From NCBI GenBank assembly GCA_964607755.1, contig CAZSMC010000044.1:1-34710 (forward strand): DNA of 34,710 nt. The letters run 5' to 3'. The position numbers and the translations under genes were made by a program. This DNA comes from CAZSMC01 sp964607755 (GTDB taxonomy: Bacteria > Zhuqueibacterota > Zhuqueibacteria > Residuimicrobiales > Krinioviventaceae). Positions 14,307 through 23,329 of the stretch are shown here, one piece after another. Numbering within the stretch: position 1 is the first letter of the stretch; each line of letters starts with the position of its first letter. The notes under the pieces are model-generated. The model was not told the DNA's origin. It did not search any database and saw only the letters and a program-made list of their open reading frames with translations.

Positions 14307-16445
14307 ATGGATTTATGTAACATGTTTTCGATTCGTAACAAAACCGGACAACGCAGCCTGTCAATTTTCAGTATCACTTTTGTGGTCCTGCTTTTCGTTC
14401 TGCTCACTCCGGCGCAAGCTTATATCGGTCCCGGCGCCGGATTTGCTTTTATCTCCTCACTGTTTACCCTATTCATTACATTTGTTGTGGCATTCTTTTC
14501 CTTGTTACTTTTACCACTTCGAATTCTTTTATCTTTTTTGCGCAGTGAAAAAGGCTATTCCAATGCCAAAGTAAAACGAGTCGTTATCCTCGGATTCGAT
14601 GGTCTGGACCCGGAGCTTGTCAGGACATTCATGCAGCAGGGATTGCTGCCAAATTTTTCTGAACTGAGTAAAAACGGTACGTTTAAGGAGCTTCGGACAA
14701 CCTTTCCGTCATTATCCCCGGTGGCGTGGTCCAGTTTTGCCACCGGTGTGAATCCAGCAAAGCACCGGATTTTTGATTTTCTTCACCGGAATCCAGCGAC
14801 CTATTTGCCGGAATTGTCGTCGTGCAAAAAAAGTCAGTCCAAAAAGGTGATGTCACTGGGCAACGTTCAAATTCCGCTCGGAAAAGCCAGGATGCAATTT
14901 TTACGCAAAAGCCAGTCTTTTTGGAAAGTCTTGGGAAAAAAGGGAATTTTCAGCCACATTATCCGTGTACCGATCACCTTTCCGCCGGAAAAGTTTCACG
15001 GCAACATGTTATCAGCCATGTGTACGCCCGATGTGCAGGGAACCCAGGGGTCGTTTGCGTTTTACACGTCTGCAGAGGACGTCAAAAAGACCTTTACCAA
15101 TGGCGCGTGTTTCCCTTTGAAAAAAAACGGGCATAGCTACAAAGGAACACTGGTCGGTCCCGAGAATAATTACAAGAAAAAATCTCAACATCTCACTCGT
15201 GAATTTTATCTCGAGGTACAAAACGGCTCTGCTGAATTAAAAATAAATGGTGAAAAATACACCCTTGCCATGAACAGACTGTCGCCGTGGATTCCCGTCA
15301 CATTTAAAACCGGTTTGGGCGGCAAAATATCCGGCATCTGCCAAATGCTGCTAAAATCAACAACGCCGGCAGTCCAGCTTTACGTGTCCCCGATTCACAT
15401 CAATCCGGAAAGACCAGCCATGCCGATTTCCAATCCTCATTATTATTCGATTTATCTGGCAAAACTTTTCGGGCGGTACGCTACCGCAGGATTGGCAGAA
15501 GATACCTGGGCTCTCAATGAAGGCATCCTGGATGACCGCGCTTTTCTGGATCAGGTCTATCGATATCAACATGAGCGGGAAGAGCAGCTTTTTCACAGCT
15601 TGAAAAAAACCAGGCGCGGTTTATGTGCGTGTGTGTTCGATGCCACGGACCGCATTCAACATACGTTTTTTCGTTACCTGGATGAACACCATCCGGCTTT
15701 AAAAAATGCTCCAGAACAGAGTAAAAACGCCATACGCGATGTTTACCAAAAAGCAGATCAGGTTTTAGGGCGAGTAAGAGAATCCGTTTCAGATGATACG
15801 TTGATTATGGTCATGTCGGATCATGGATTCAAAGCATTCCGGCGTGGAATCAACATCAACAGTTGGCTGCAGCAACACGGTTACCTGGTGTTAAAAGAGA
15901 ACAGCGAGCAGTGCAAATTTCTGCAAAATGTCGATTGGACGCGAACGAAAGCCTATGCGCTTGGCCTGGCCGGCATTTACATCAACCGCAAGGGACGGGA
16001 AAGACAAGGCATCGTTGAAACAATAGAGGTTGAATCTCTGAAAACCAAACTTGTCAGTGAACTTTCCGGTTTGACAGATTTACAAACGAATCACATCGCC
16101 ATTCATACGGTGTACGATAGCGAAAAAATAAACAAGGGACCGTATGCGGCAGAAGCGCCGGATTTGATCGTCGGTTATAATCCTGGTTACCGCATTTCCT
16201 GGGACGGAGCCGTCGGAATGACCACAGATACGATTTTTGAAGACAATACAAAAGCCTGGAGTGGCGATCACGGCATCGATCCGCAGCAAGTACCGGGCGT
16301 TTTGTTTAGCAATTATAAAATCGAAACCGGCAATCCGCATATCATGGATATCGCGCCGACTGTTTTGTCGCTGTTTGGCATCGACAAACCGGCATATATG
16401 GACGGCAAGGAACTTGTCTTTGCAAATTTGAATTCAAACAAGTGA
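14307..16445 (+). CDS. Membrane-anchored alkaline phosphatase family protein
   Basis: A 712-residue protein of the type I phosphodiesterase/nucleotide pyrophosphatase branch of the alkaline phosphatase superfamily. Two hydrophobic segments (about residues 19-39 and 45-78) flank an IGPGAG motif and anchor it. Then come GFDGLDPEL (Asp98), SPVAWSSFATG with Ser137 as the probable nucleophile, HRIFDFLHR, FDATDRIQHTF, MSDHGFKAF (Asp505, His506) and SGDHGIDP (Asp654, His655), the full two-metal ligand set. It should hydrolyse or transfer phosphate esters outside the inner membrane. It is a clear paralog of the next gene, 16 bp downstream, which shares the block order and linkers. GTGGGA upstream of 14307 is an acceptable ribosome site; ATG at 14322 is an alternative start. 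Confidence 0.85.
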   Translation: MDLCNMFSIRNKTGQRSLSIFSITFVVLLFVLLTPAQAYIGPGAGFAFISSLFTLFITFVVAFFSLLLLPLRILLSFLRSEKGYSNAKVKRVVILGFDGLDPELVRTFMQQGLLPNFSELSKNGTFKELRTTFPSLSPVAWSSFATGVNPAKHRIFDFLHRNPATYLPELSSCKKSQSKKVMSLGNVQIPLGKARMQFLRKSQSFWKVLGKKGIFSHIIRVPITFPPEKFHGNMLSAMCTPDVQGTQGSFAFYTSAEDVKKTFTNGACFPLKKNGHSYKGTLVGPENNYKKKSQHLTREFYLEVQNGSAELKINGEKYTLAMNRLSPWIPVTFKTGLGGKISGICQMLLKSTTPAVQLYVSPIHINPERPAMPISNPHYYSIYLAKLFGRYATAGLAEDTWALNEGILDDRAFLDQVYRYQHEREEQLFHSLKKTRRGLCACVFDATDRIQHTFFRYLDEHHPALKNAPEQSKNAIRDVYQKADQVLGRVRESVSDDTLIMVMSDHGFKAFRRGININSWLQQHGYLVLKENSEQCKFLQNVDWTRTKAYALGLAGIYINRKGRERQGIVETIEVESLKTKLVSELSGLTDLQTNHIAIHTVYDSEKINKGPYAAEAPDLIVGYNPGYRISWDGAVGMTTDTIFEDNTKAWSGDHGIDPQQVPGVLFSNYKIETGNPHIMDIAPTVLSLFGIDKPAYMDGKELVFANLNSNK

Positions 16446-16461
16446 ACATTGTGAAGAGGTT

Positions 16462-18444
16462 ATGAATAGACGATCGTTTATCAAAAATATGGCACAGAGT
16501 TGTGCGGCTTTTTCGCTGGTTTCTGCAGGAAAGCATGTTTTTCCTGCCCCACACATCAAAAATAGCCGGCTATCTGATAAAGTCTTTGTCCTGGGCATTG
16601 ACGGCATGGATCCTGAATTGCTAAAAAGATTTGTGGCGCGCGGAGACATGCCGGCGTTTAAGAAATTTATGGAAAACAATACGTTTCATTCGTTGCAAAC
16701 GACAACGCCGCCTCAAAGTCCGGTAGCCTGGTCAAGTTTCATTACCGGCAGCAATCCGGGAGTGCACGGCATTTATGATTTTGTCCATCGCGATCCCAAA
16801 ACGTTCGAACCTTACATGTCCACCACCAGAACATATACAGCCGAAAAGTCCATTCATGCCAGGAATTGGAGAATTCCGCTCAGCAAGGACCGGGTGGAGC
16901 TCATGCGCAAAGGAACAGCGTTCTGGAAAGTGCTTGAGGAAAAAGGTATCCCGGTTACGCTTTATAAATTACCAGTAAATTTTCCGGTTAAAGAGGGATC
17001 GGCGCGCGCACTGTCCGGTATGAGCACGCCGGACTTGCTTGGATCGTTCGGCACGTTTACGTTTTTTACCGATATGGACATCCCGAACGCTGATGACTTT
17101 ACTGGCGGCCGTGTCGTCAAGGTGGAAATTCACGATCATACCTTTCATTCTGAACTGGAAGGTCCGCCAAACACATTGCGTCAGGACAAGAGGCCGGTGA
17201 GCGTGCCATTTACAGTTCATCGAGATCCCTGGGAATCTGTTATTAAAATCGATATTCAGAACCGGGAAATACTGCTAAAGCAAGGCGAATGGTCGGAATG
17301 GATTCCGCTGACATTTGACTTGCTGCCGCATTTTGTCGGTGTGCATGGCATGGTGCGGATTTATGCGCAGCAGATTCATCCGCATGTTCGGTTGTATATG
17401 TCGCCGATCAATATCGATCCGGCTGATGCCGAGCTGCCTATTTCAAATCCGGCCGGTTATTCGCGCGAACTTTCCGAGGCGATTGGCAGGTTCTATACTC
17501 AAGGGTTTCCGGAAGATACCAAAGCCTTGTCCAACAATGTTTTTTCCGATGAGGAATTTTTACGACAATCAAAATATGTGTTGCAAGAACGGTTGAAGGC
17601 TTTTGATTATGAGTTGAATCATTTTTCGGACGGACTGTTCTTCTTTTATTTCTCGAGTCTGGATCAAAATTCGCACACGATGCTGCGCACCATGTACCCG
17701 GAACATCCGCTTTATGAACCGGATGCCAGCCAGGAGGTGAAAGAGGCTGTGTATTATTTTTATAAAAAAATGGATGATGTGTTGCGGCAAACCCTGGCTA
17801 AAATGGATAGCAACAGTACTCTGATCATCCTTTCCGATCACGGTTTTGCACCGTTTACGCGGGAATTTCATCTCAGCACCTGGCTGGTTGAAAATGGCTT
17901 TACTGCGATAACGGACAGGGACAAAATGCATACGAGTTCTTTTTACGATGCCGTGGATTGGTCGAATACAAAAGCTTTTGCTATGGGACTTAACAGCATT
18001 TATATCAATCTCCTGGGCCGGGAAAAATATGGCTCCGTCTCTCCGGACGAGGCTGAAAACGTCAAAGCCGACTTGATCGCCAGGCTAAATCAGGTGCGCG
18101 ATCCAAAGTCAGGTCGAAGGGTTGTCGTTCAAGCTTATGACACCCGGCAGATTTATCATGGCAAGCACCTTGACATGGCTCCGGACATTGTTTTAGGCTA
18201 TCAAAAGGATTATCGAATCTCGGACGAGGCGGCTCTGGGTGAATTCCCGGAAGGAATATTTGGCGACCGCACCGATAAATGGTCGGCGGATCATTGCATG
18301 GACCCCAGTGTAGTGCCCGGGGTTTTGCTTACCAATCGAGAAACGCTAAACCACAGTCCAGCAATATGGGACATCGGGCCGACAGTTATCAAAGCATTTG
18401 GCATCGAGCCGCCTCCGGGAATGGACGGAAAAGCAATTATTTAA
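16462..18444 (+). CDS. Tat-exported alkaline phosphatase family protein
   Basis: A 660-residue paralog of the preceding protein, with a twin-arginine signal (NRRSFIKN) instead of membrane anchors, so it is probably folded in the cytoplasm and exported to the periplasm. Catalytic blocks are all present: GIDGMDPEL (Asp47), PPQSPVAWSSFITG (probable nucleophile Ser86), GIYDFVHRDP, SSLDQNSHTM, LSDHGFAPF and SADHCMDPSVVPG near the C-terminus. AGAGG stands five bases before the ATG. The two paralogs may act on the same envelope substrate from different locations, or as a pair; the sequence does not say which. Confidence 0.85.
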   Translation: MNRRSFIKNMAQSCAAFSLVSAGKHVFPAPHIKNSRLSDKVFVLGIDGMDPELLKRFVARGDMPAFKKFMENNTFHSLQTTTPPQSPVAWSSFITGSNPGVHGIYDFVHRDPKTFEPYMSTTRTYTAEKSIHARNWRIPLSKDRVELMRKGTAFWKVLEEKGIPVTLYKLPVNFPVKEGSARALSGMSTPDLLGSFGTFTFFTDMDIPNADDFTGGRVVKVEIHDHTFHSELEGPPNTLRQDKRPVSVPFTVHRDPWESVIKIDIQNREILLKQGEWSEWIPLTFDLLPHFVGVHGMVRIYAQQIHPHVRLYMSPINIDPADAELPISNPAGYSRELSEAIGRFYTQGFPEDTKALSNNVFSDEEFLRQSKYVLQERLKAFDYELNHFSDGLFFFYFSSLDQNSHTMLRTMYPEHPLYEPDASQEVKEAVYYFYKKMDDVLRQTLAKMDSNSTLIILSDHGFAPFTREFHLSTWLVENGFTAITDRDKMHTSSFYDAVDWSNTKAFAMGLNSIYINLLGREKYGSVSPDEAENVKADLIARLNQVRDPKSGRRVVVQAYDTRQIYHGKHLDMAPDIVLGYQKDYRISDEAALGEFPEGIFGDRTDKWSADHCMDPSVVPGVLLTNRETLNHSPAIWDIGPTVIKAFGIEPPPGMDGKAII

Positions 18445-18454
18445 AGGTGAATTT

Positions 18455-18646
18455 ATGGCAAAGAAAAAAGTGAAACTCGATCAGGATATTTATAGAAAAG
18501 CAACAGAGTGTGCCAAACGAGCCGGTTATTCATCCATAGATGAATTCGTTTCTCATATCGTGGAAAAAGAAATTGCCAGCCAGGATGAAAATGCTTCTGC
18601 AAAAGAGATTGAAAAAAAGCTTCGCGGCCTGGGATATATATCTTGA
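18455..18646 (+). CDS. Small basic/helical protein, ribbon-helix-helix-like
   Basis: A 63-residue protein, starting MAKKKVKLDQDIYRKATECA with AAAGGTGA seven bases upstream of the ATG at 18455. A longer in-frame ORF from 18398 overlaps the previous gene and lacks such a site. The pattern of a short basic strand, a helix (DIYRKATECAKRAG), a turn and a second helix (SIDEFVSHIVEKEIA) resembles ribbon-helix-helix regulators. The C-terminal EIEKKLRGLGYIS motif resembles tails seen next to phosphatase/sulfatase genes. It is embedded between the Tat phosphatase and a membrane protein, so it likely serves the same pathway. The function is not recognised. Confidence 0.7.
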   Translation: MAKKKVKLDQDIYRKATECAKRAGYSSIDEFVSHIVEKEIASQDENASAKEIEKKLRGLGYIS

Positions 18647-18696
18647 CATGTGGTAAATTTTACTAAATTTTCGAAATTTATACTCAATCAAAGCGA

Positions 18697-19515
18697 ATGG
18701 ATTTTTTTAATACAATTACAACTCTTTTTTTCAAGATATTGTTTTATCCTTTACACTTTTGCAGTGCGTTGTGGGGACTGGTCATCGTTTCCGTTCTTAC
18801 CGGACTTTTAATGTTGGTGATATTTAAAAAAGTGTCAAATCAAGACGGCATCGTCGCAACCAAAAATCGCATAAAAGCCCATCTCCTTGCCACTCGCTTG
18901 TACAAACATGATGCGGTGCTTTTGCTCGGTGCGTTGGCAGCGATTTTCAAGGAAAACGGACGTTATTTTCTATTTGCGCTAAAGCCGGTGCTGGTCTTGT
19001 GTGTACCGGTTATGGTGCTTGTTGTCCAATTGAGCGCCCATTACGGCTACAAGCCGGCTCAAATTAATCAGCCGATTTTGGTGCATGCTTTTGTAGCCAA
19101 AGATATTGATGTGCGGCGCGTATCTCTCGACGCTCCACCGGAGATAGACGTCGAGGACACGCCGCTTCGTATTCCTCTGAAAAATGAAACGTGTTGGCGA
19201 ATACGTCCGCTTGAAAATGGAAGTTACAACTTGAAATTTAGCTACGCAGGCCATACCGTCACGAAAAAGCTCATTGTCGGGGATGACCGGCAAATTTTAG
19301 CTGCAAAACGCGTCCAGGCTCATTCTCTTGCCGCTCTGCTTTATCCGGCTGAACAAACCCTTGAGTCCAACTGTTTTATGCGTGAGATTAAAATAAATTA
19401 TCCGGAGCAGCATGTTTATCCAGCCGGAATAAAATTTCATTGGCTGGTTTTTTCCATCATCGCATCTATCGTTACAGGTCTTTTGTTTAAACGGTTTTTT
19501 CGAGTGCAACTATAA
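18697..19515 (+). CDS. Membrane protein with EMC3/insertase-like N-terminal part
   Basis: A 272-residue protein with a membrane helix near residues 20-43, a charged connector (GIVATKNRIKAHLLATRLYKHD), two closely spaced helices (about 60-125 in all), a ~110-residue extracytoplasmic beta-type domain (VHAFVAKDIDVRRVSLDAP and following) and a final helix. The first part recalls the helix, coiled region and helix layout of YidC/EMC3-type insertases, but I see no decisive motif. It ends the operon; the next gene is more than 500 bp away. Similar proteins occur downstream of alkaline-phosphatase-family genes in other phyla, as far as I recall. Confidence 0.65.
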   Translation: MDFFNTITTLFFKILFYPLHFCSALWGLVIVSVLTGLLMLVIFKKVSNQDGIVATKNRIKAHLLATRLYKHDAVLLLGALAAIFKENGRYFLFALKPVLVLCVPVMVLVVQLSAHYGYKPAQINQPILVHAFVAKDIDVRRVSLDAPPEIDVEDTPLRIPLKNETCWRIRPLENGSYNLKFSYAGHTVTKKLIVGDDRQILAAKRVQAHSLAALLYPAEQTLESNCFMREIKINYPEQHVYPAGIKFHWLVFSIIASIVTGLLFKRFFRVQL

Positions 19516-20038
19516 TTCAGAGAGACCCTTTTATCTTTTGTGGCACGTTTCATCTTGTCGACAAGAAGACCCTCTGCCATCCCACATAAACCCGAAAGCA
19601 TCTATGGAACGGGATGATAAAATTCCTGCCCGATTCAGAGCTGAATCGCATTACCCTTTTTAAAAATAAACTTTTTGCTTTATTTTTTACACTCTGTTTT
19701 GTATAATTAGCTCAACTGATTGTAATTTTTATCAAATAAAAACCGGAAAAGATTTTCATCGCGAGAGTACAAAGAAATCGCCCGGTACATGAAAAATGGG
19801 TCATTTGATAAAGAAAAAATAATTGTGCCCTTTGTGATGAATTAATTTTCAACCTCAATTATTCACCACAAAGTGCACAAAAATCACGAAGTTTAGGAAA
19901 AACAAAAGTCTCGAAGAAATAAATATTTTTTATCAGAATTATTAGTTTGAACTCGTTAGTACATATAACCCGTTGTTCTTCGTGTTCTTTGTGGTTAAAT
20001 TTATGAATTAATAAGGTTCAGGCAGAATTAGAGATTCT
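19516..20038. repeat. Intergenic region with nested inverted repeats (ACCACAAAG family)
   Basis: No gene is visible in these 523 bp. CGATTCAG/CTGAATCG (19631-19648) is a small hairpin that might end the operon, although the following T run is short. TGTGCCCTTTGTGATGAA (19824-19841) pairs 16 of 18 with TTCACCACAAAGTGCACA (19862-19879). The latter also pairs with CTTCGTGTTCTTTGTGGTT (19978-19996) through CACCACAAAG and CACGAAG. The result is a three-armed repeat of the kind often dispersed in FCB genomes. Confidence 0.55.
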
Positions 20039-20941
20039 ATGAACAGACGACAATTTGTTTCCTCGTTAGCCGCGGCCGCGGTGATGTTACCGCGGGCGGT
20101 AAAAGCCAACCCCCAAAAAGATTACAGTCCCTTTCGTTTTTGTCTCAACACCAGCACCATCAGCGGTCAAAAGCTGGGCATTGAAAAATATATCGAGATC
20201 GCTGCCAATGCCGGCTATGATGGCATCGAAGTCTGGGTTCGGGATATTCGCGCATACCTGGAGTCCGGCGGTACGACCGCAGCCCTGAAACAACACATTG
20301 AGGATCATGGTATCCAAGCGGAAAGCGCCATTGGCTTTGCGCCGTGGCTCACGGGTGCGGACGGCTTTGCGAAAATGCGCCGGGACATGGACATGCTGGC
20401 GGCCATTGGCTGCCATCGCGTGGCAGCATCGCCGGCTGGCGTACCTGCAGGTACAAAATTGGACGCGCTCCAGGCCGGTGAAAAATACGCCCAACTATTA
20501 GACCTGGGCCGTCAAACCGGCGTCATGCCGCAACTGGAATTCTGGGGCGCCTCGTCTGTGCTGTGGCATCTCGGTCAGGTGCTGGCTATCGCTGTCGCGG
20601 CTAACGATGCCGACTCCCGCATTCTGCCGGATGTGTTCCATCTGTTCCGTGGCGGCTCGGGGTTCAACGGCTTGAAAATGCTCGATGGTGGCGTGATCGA
20701 CGTTTTTCATCTAAACGATTATCCCGCAGAAAAACCGCGACAACAACAAAACGACGCCGACCGGGTGTATCCCGGCGACGGCAGTGCCCCGCTGCCGCAG
20801 ATTCTGACAGATTTGAAAAACATGGGCGGGGAAAAAGTATTATCGCTGGAATTGTTTAATCAAGAATATTGGAAACAGGATGCATTGACGATCGCCAAAA
20901 CCGGCCTGCAAAAAATGCAGCGGCTGGTCGCGCAGGTTTGA
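20039..20941 (+). CDS. Tat-exported sugar phosphate isomerase/epimerase-like TIM barrel
   Basis: A 300-residue protein of the xylose isomerase-like TIM-barrel superfamily. A twin-arginine signal (MNRRQFVSSLAAAAV) precedes the barrel. Recognisable strands include FRFCLNTSTISG, AGYDGIEVWV, MPQLEFWG (Glu likely metal-binding), ILPDVFHLFRGG (Asp, His), VIDVFHLNDYP (His, Asp) and VLSLELFNQ (last Glu). These match the Glu/Asp-His metal-site order of the family, so an isomerase or epimerase acting on a sugar or inositol is plausible. The gene heads a three-gene cassette with a Gfo/Idh/MocA enzyme and a second TIM barrel; 34 bp separate it from the next gene. Confidence 0.8.
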   Translation: MNRRQFVSSLAAAAVMLPRAVKANPQKDYSPFRFCLNTSTISGQKLGIEKYIEIAANAGYDGIEVWVRDIRAYLESGGTTAALKQHIEDHGIQAESAIGFAPWLTGADGFAKMRRDMDMLAAIGCHRVAASPAGVPAGTKLDALQAGEKYAQLLDLGRQTGVMPQLEFWGASSVLWHLGQVLAIAVAANDADSRILPDVFHLFRGGSGFNGLKMLDGGVIDVFHLNDYPAEKPRQQQNDADRVYPGDGSAPLPQILTDLKNMGGEKVLSLELFNQEYWKQDALTIAKTGLQKMQRLVAQV

Positions 20942-20975
20942 TCGTCTTCTAATCACCATACCAAAAGGAGGAGCT

Positions 20976-22307
20976 ATGCAAGAGAATCAACTCAACCGCC
21001 GGGATTTCATCAAAAACACGGCGCTGGCTGCATCGGCTGCAACCATTCTGCCGGCCATGGTCGGCAGCGCCAAAGCGTCACCGAGTGACACAGTCAACAT
21101 TGCCCTCATCGGTTGTCGCAACATGGGATTCGGTAATCTGAAAAATGCGCTCGGATACGACGACGTCAACTGTGTTGCGATGTGCGATGTGGATGCCAAC
21201 CTTCTCGAAGAACGCGCCGCAGAAATACGCGAGAACTATGGCGACAAACCCACACTGTACAAAGATTACCGCAAATTGCTGGAGCAGAAAGACCTTGATG
21301 CGGTGATCATCGGCACGCCGGATCACTGGCATTGCCTGCAAGTGGTCGATGCGGTCGCAGCCGGCAAAGACGTGTACGTCGAAAAACCCATGGCCAACAC
21401 CATTGCAGAATGTAACATCATGGTCAAGGCAGCTAATTATTATGGCCGGGTTGTGCAGATCGGCCAGCAGCAGCGCAGCAACAAGATTTTCAACGAGGTG
21501 ATGGAACTGGTCAAATCGGGCACTATTGGAGCCTTGCGCAAAGTCAACATGTGGGCCAATTTCAATTACGGTCTGGGAGCTACGCCAGTACCGGACAGTC
21601 CTGTGCCCGATGGCGTGGATTATGACATGTGGCTGGGTCCGGCGCCAAAACGGCCGTTCAACCGCGCTCATTTCCATGGTTCCTGGCGCCATTTCTGGAA
21701 TTACGGCGGCGGCATGTTCTCGGACTGGGGTGTGCATCTCATCGACATGGGCCTGTGGGTCAAAGACCAGATCAAGGCGCCGACGCAAGTGATGACGTTT
21801 GCTGCCAACAACAGCAACTCTTTGAAAAAAAAGGATACGTTTGACACCCAGACCGCGCTTTATCCTACAAAGGATTATGTGATCAATTATGAAATGACCG
21901 CCGGTGTGCAGCGGGGCCCGTATCCACAGATGTACGGCGTTAAATTCATCGGCAACAAAGGCACCATCGAAGCTGATCGCCACAGCTATAAACTGACCCC
22001 GGAATGGGATGAGGAAAAAGAACAAGATATGGTTGAGCCAAGAGAAGAAAAATCCGGGCACGAATCGCACAGCGAGCACATGCGCAATTTTTTAGATTGC
22101 GTCAAATCGCGCCGCACCCCGGCCTGTCCACCGGAGGTGGGACGCGCTGCAGCGCTGCACGTGCACATCTCGAACATTTCGGCGCGCACTGGCGAGCCGC
22201 TGCTGATTTGGGACGATCAAAATAATCGTTTTACCAATTCGGAAAAAGCCAACAGTTATATCGTTCCCCGCTATCGCGCCCCATGGACGTTACCGAAAAT
22301 TGGATAA
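20976..22307 (+). CDS. Tat-exported Gfo/Idh/MocA family oxidoreductase
   Basis: A 443-residue NAD(P)-dependent dehydrogenase-type protein. Tat signal NRRDFIKN (residues 8-15) is followed by the dinucleotide-binding turn ALIGCRNMG (43-51), GTPDHWHCLQ, the catalytic-site YVEKPMANT with Lys137, and the C-terminal-domain blocks WLGPAPKRPFN and GGGMFSDWGVHLIDMG. AAAGGAGGAGCT before the ATG is a strong ribosome site. The family oxidises or epimerises sugar or polyol carbons. Exported members may use a tightly bound NAD rather than free cofactor (known for some family members). It sits between two TIM-barrel isomerase-like genes, which suggests one catabolic route for a sugar or glycoside. Confidence 0.9.
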   Translation: MQENQLNRRDFIKNTALAASAATILPAMVGSAKASPSDTVNIALIGCRNMGFGNLKNALGYDDVNCVAMCDVDANLLEERAAEIRENYGDKPTLYKDYRKLLEQKDLDAVIIGTPDHWHCLQVVDAVAAGKDVYVEKPMANTIAECNIMVKAANYYGRVVQIGQQQRSNKIFNEVMELVKSGTIGALRKVNMWANFNYGLGATPVPDSPVPDGVDYDMWLGPAPKRPFNRAHFHGSWRHFWNYGGGMFSDWGVHLIDMGLWVKDQIKAPTQVMTFAANNSNSLKKKDTFDTQTALYPTKDYVINYEMTAGVQRGPYPQMYGVKFIGNKGTIEADRHSYKLTPEWDEEKEQDMVEPREEKSGHESHSEHMRNFLDCVKSRRTPACPPEVGRAAALHVHISNISARTGEPLLIWDDQNNRFTNSEKANSYIVPRYRAPWTLPKIG

Positions 22308-22332
22308 GATCATTTAATTGAGGAAGATAAAA

Positions 22333-23178
22333 ATGCAAACCAGAAGAAAATTTTTAGCTGATATGGCGGCTGTTGGCACTGCTGCTGCCACTGCACCACT
22401 ATTTTCCTGTGCCAGAGAAAAAGGCCATAAACTGGAGAAATTTGGCTTTATCAGCGGTATCATTCATAAAGAACTGGAAGCCGATTGGAAGGCGGCATTA
22501 GACCAAGCTGTTGCGCTGGGATTTAGCGAGTACGAAGGTGGATCCCAGGGCCAGTCCCCGCAGGATTTTTTAAACTATTGCCGTTCCATTGGATTGAAAC
22601 CAGTAGCACGAGGCATTGAATTCTCTGAAGATATGGATGCGGTACAGAAAAGTCTTGATCGCGTTAACGAACTGGAAATGCAATATGCGATTTCATATTG
22701 GCCCTGGTTCACGGGCGGACCGTTTACGCTTGAGGACTGCAAAAAGAGCGTCGAGGTGCTGAACCAGATCGGCGCCCTGGCTAGAGAGAACGGCCTCACT
22801 TTTTGCTGGCACAATCACGATAAAGAATTTATTGAAATGGAAGAAGGCTTGCCGTTCGATTATCTGATGGCGAATACGGACGAGAATCTGGTCCAGTGCG
22901 AAATGGACATTTATTGGGTGAAAAAAGGCGGCGGCGATCCGCTGGACGTGCTGAAACAATACGCCGGACGCATTCCGGTCTTGCATGTCAAAGACATGGC
23001 AGCGGGCGAAGAACAGGATTTCGCCTGTCCAGGCAGCGGCATCATTGATTTCGGTCCTATTTTTGCCGAAGCGACCCGTCAGGGCATTCAGCATTATTTT
23101 GTCGAACGCGACAATGTGCCGGACGGCATGGCATGTCTGGAGTCGAGTAGCGAGTATTTGAAAAATCTGCGATTCTAG
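22333..23178 (+). CDS. Exported sugar phosphate isomerase/epimerase-like TIM barrel (second)
   Basis: A 281-residue TIM-barrel protein. ATG at 22333 follows AGGAAG by six bases; TTG at 22318 would add only five residues. The N-terminus (TRRKFLADM, then PLFSCAREK) is twin-arginine-like and also contains a possible lipobox Cys, so it may be an exported lipoprotein. Metal-site strands seen: ALGFSEYEGG, LTFCWHNHDKEF, VQCEMDIYWVKKGGGDP, VLHVKDMA and YFVERDN. Sequence is not close to the first TIM barrel (20039), so it probably handles a different step. Little follows: the next 500 bases are non-coding or decayed. Confidence 0.85.
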   Translation: MQTRRKFLADMAAVGTAAATAPLFSCAREKGHKLEKFGFISGIIHKELEADWKAALDQAVALGFSEYEGGSQGQSPQDFLNYCRSIGLKPVARGIEFSEDMDAVQKSLDRVNELEMQYAISYWPWFTGGPFTLEDCKKSVEVLNQIGALARENGLTFCWHNHDKEFIEMEEGLPFDYLMANTDENLVQCEMDIYWVKKGGGDPLDVLKQYAGRIPVLHVKDMAAGEEQDFACPGSGIIDFGPIFAEATRQGIQHYFVERDNVPDGMACLESSSEYLKNLRF

Positions 23179-23329
23179 CTGCCCATCTTACGGGCAGCCG
23201 CTGCGGGATATTATACTAAAATGAGAGCGGCATCGCCCGTTTTTTAACAAATTGTGCAAAAGAACAAACATGCGCATTCTTTGAATTCTGATCCTCACAC
23301 TCACACATTTTTTAAACCGGCTGTCAATT

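Noticed and set aside
21078..22079. 333-codon open frame on the minus strand
   Set aside because: It is antisense to the Gfo/Idh/MocA gene, has no recognisable motif and unnatural composition (rich in His, Val, Phe and Ile); a shadow frame.
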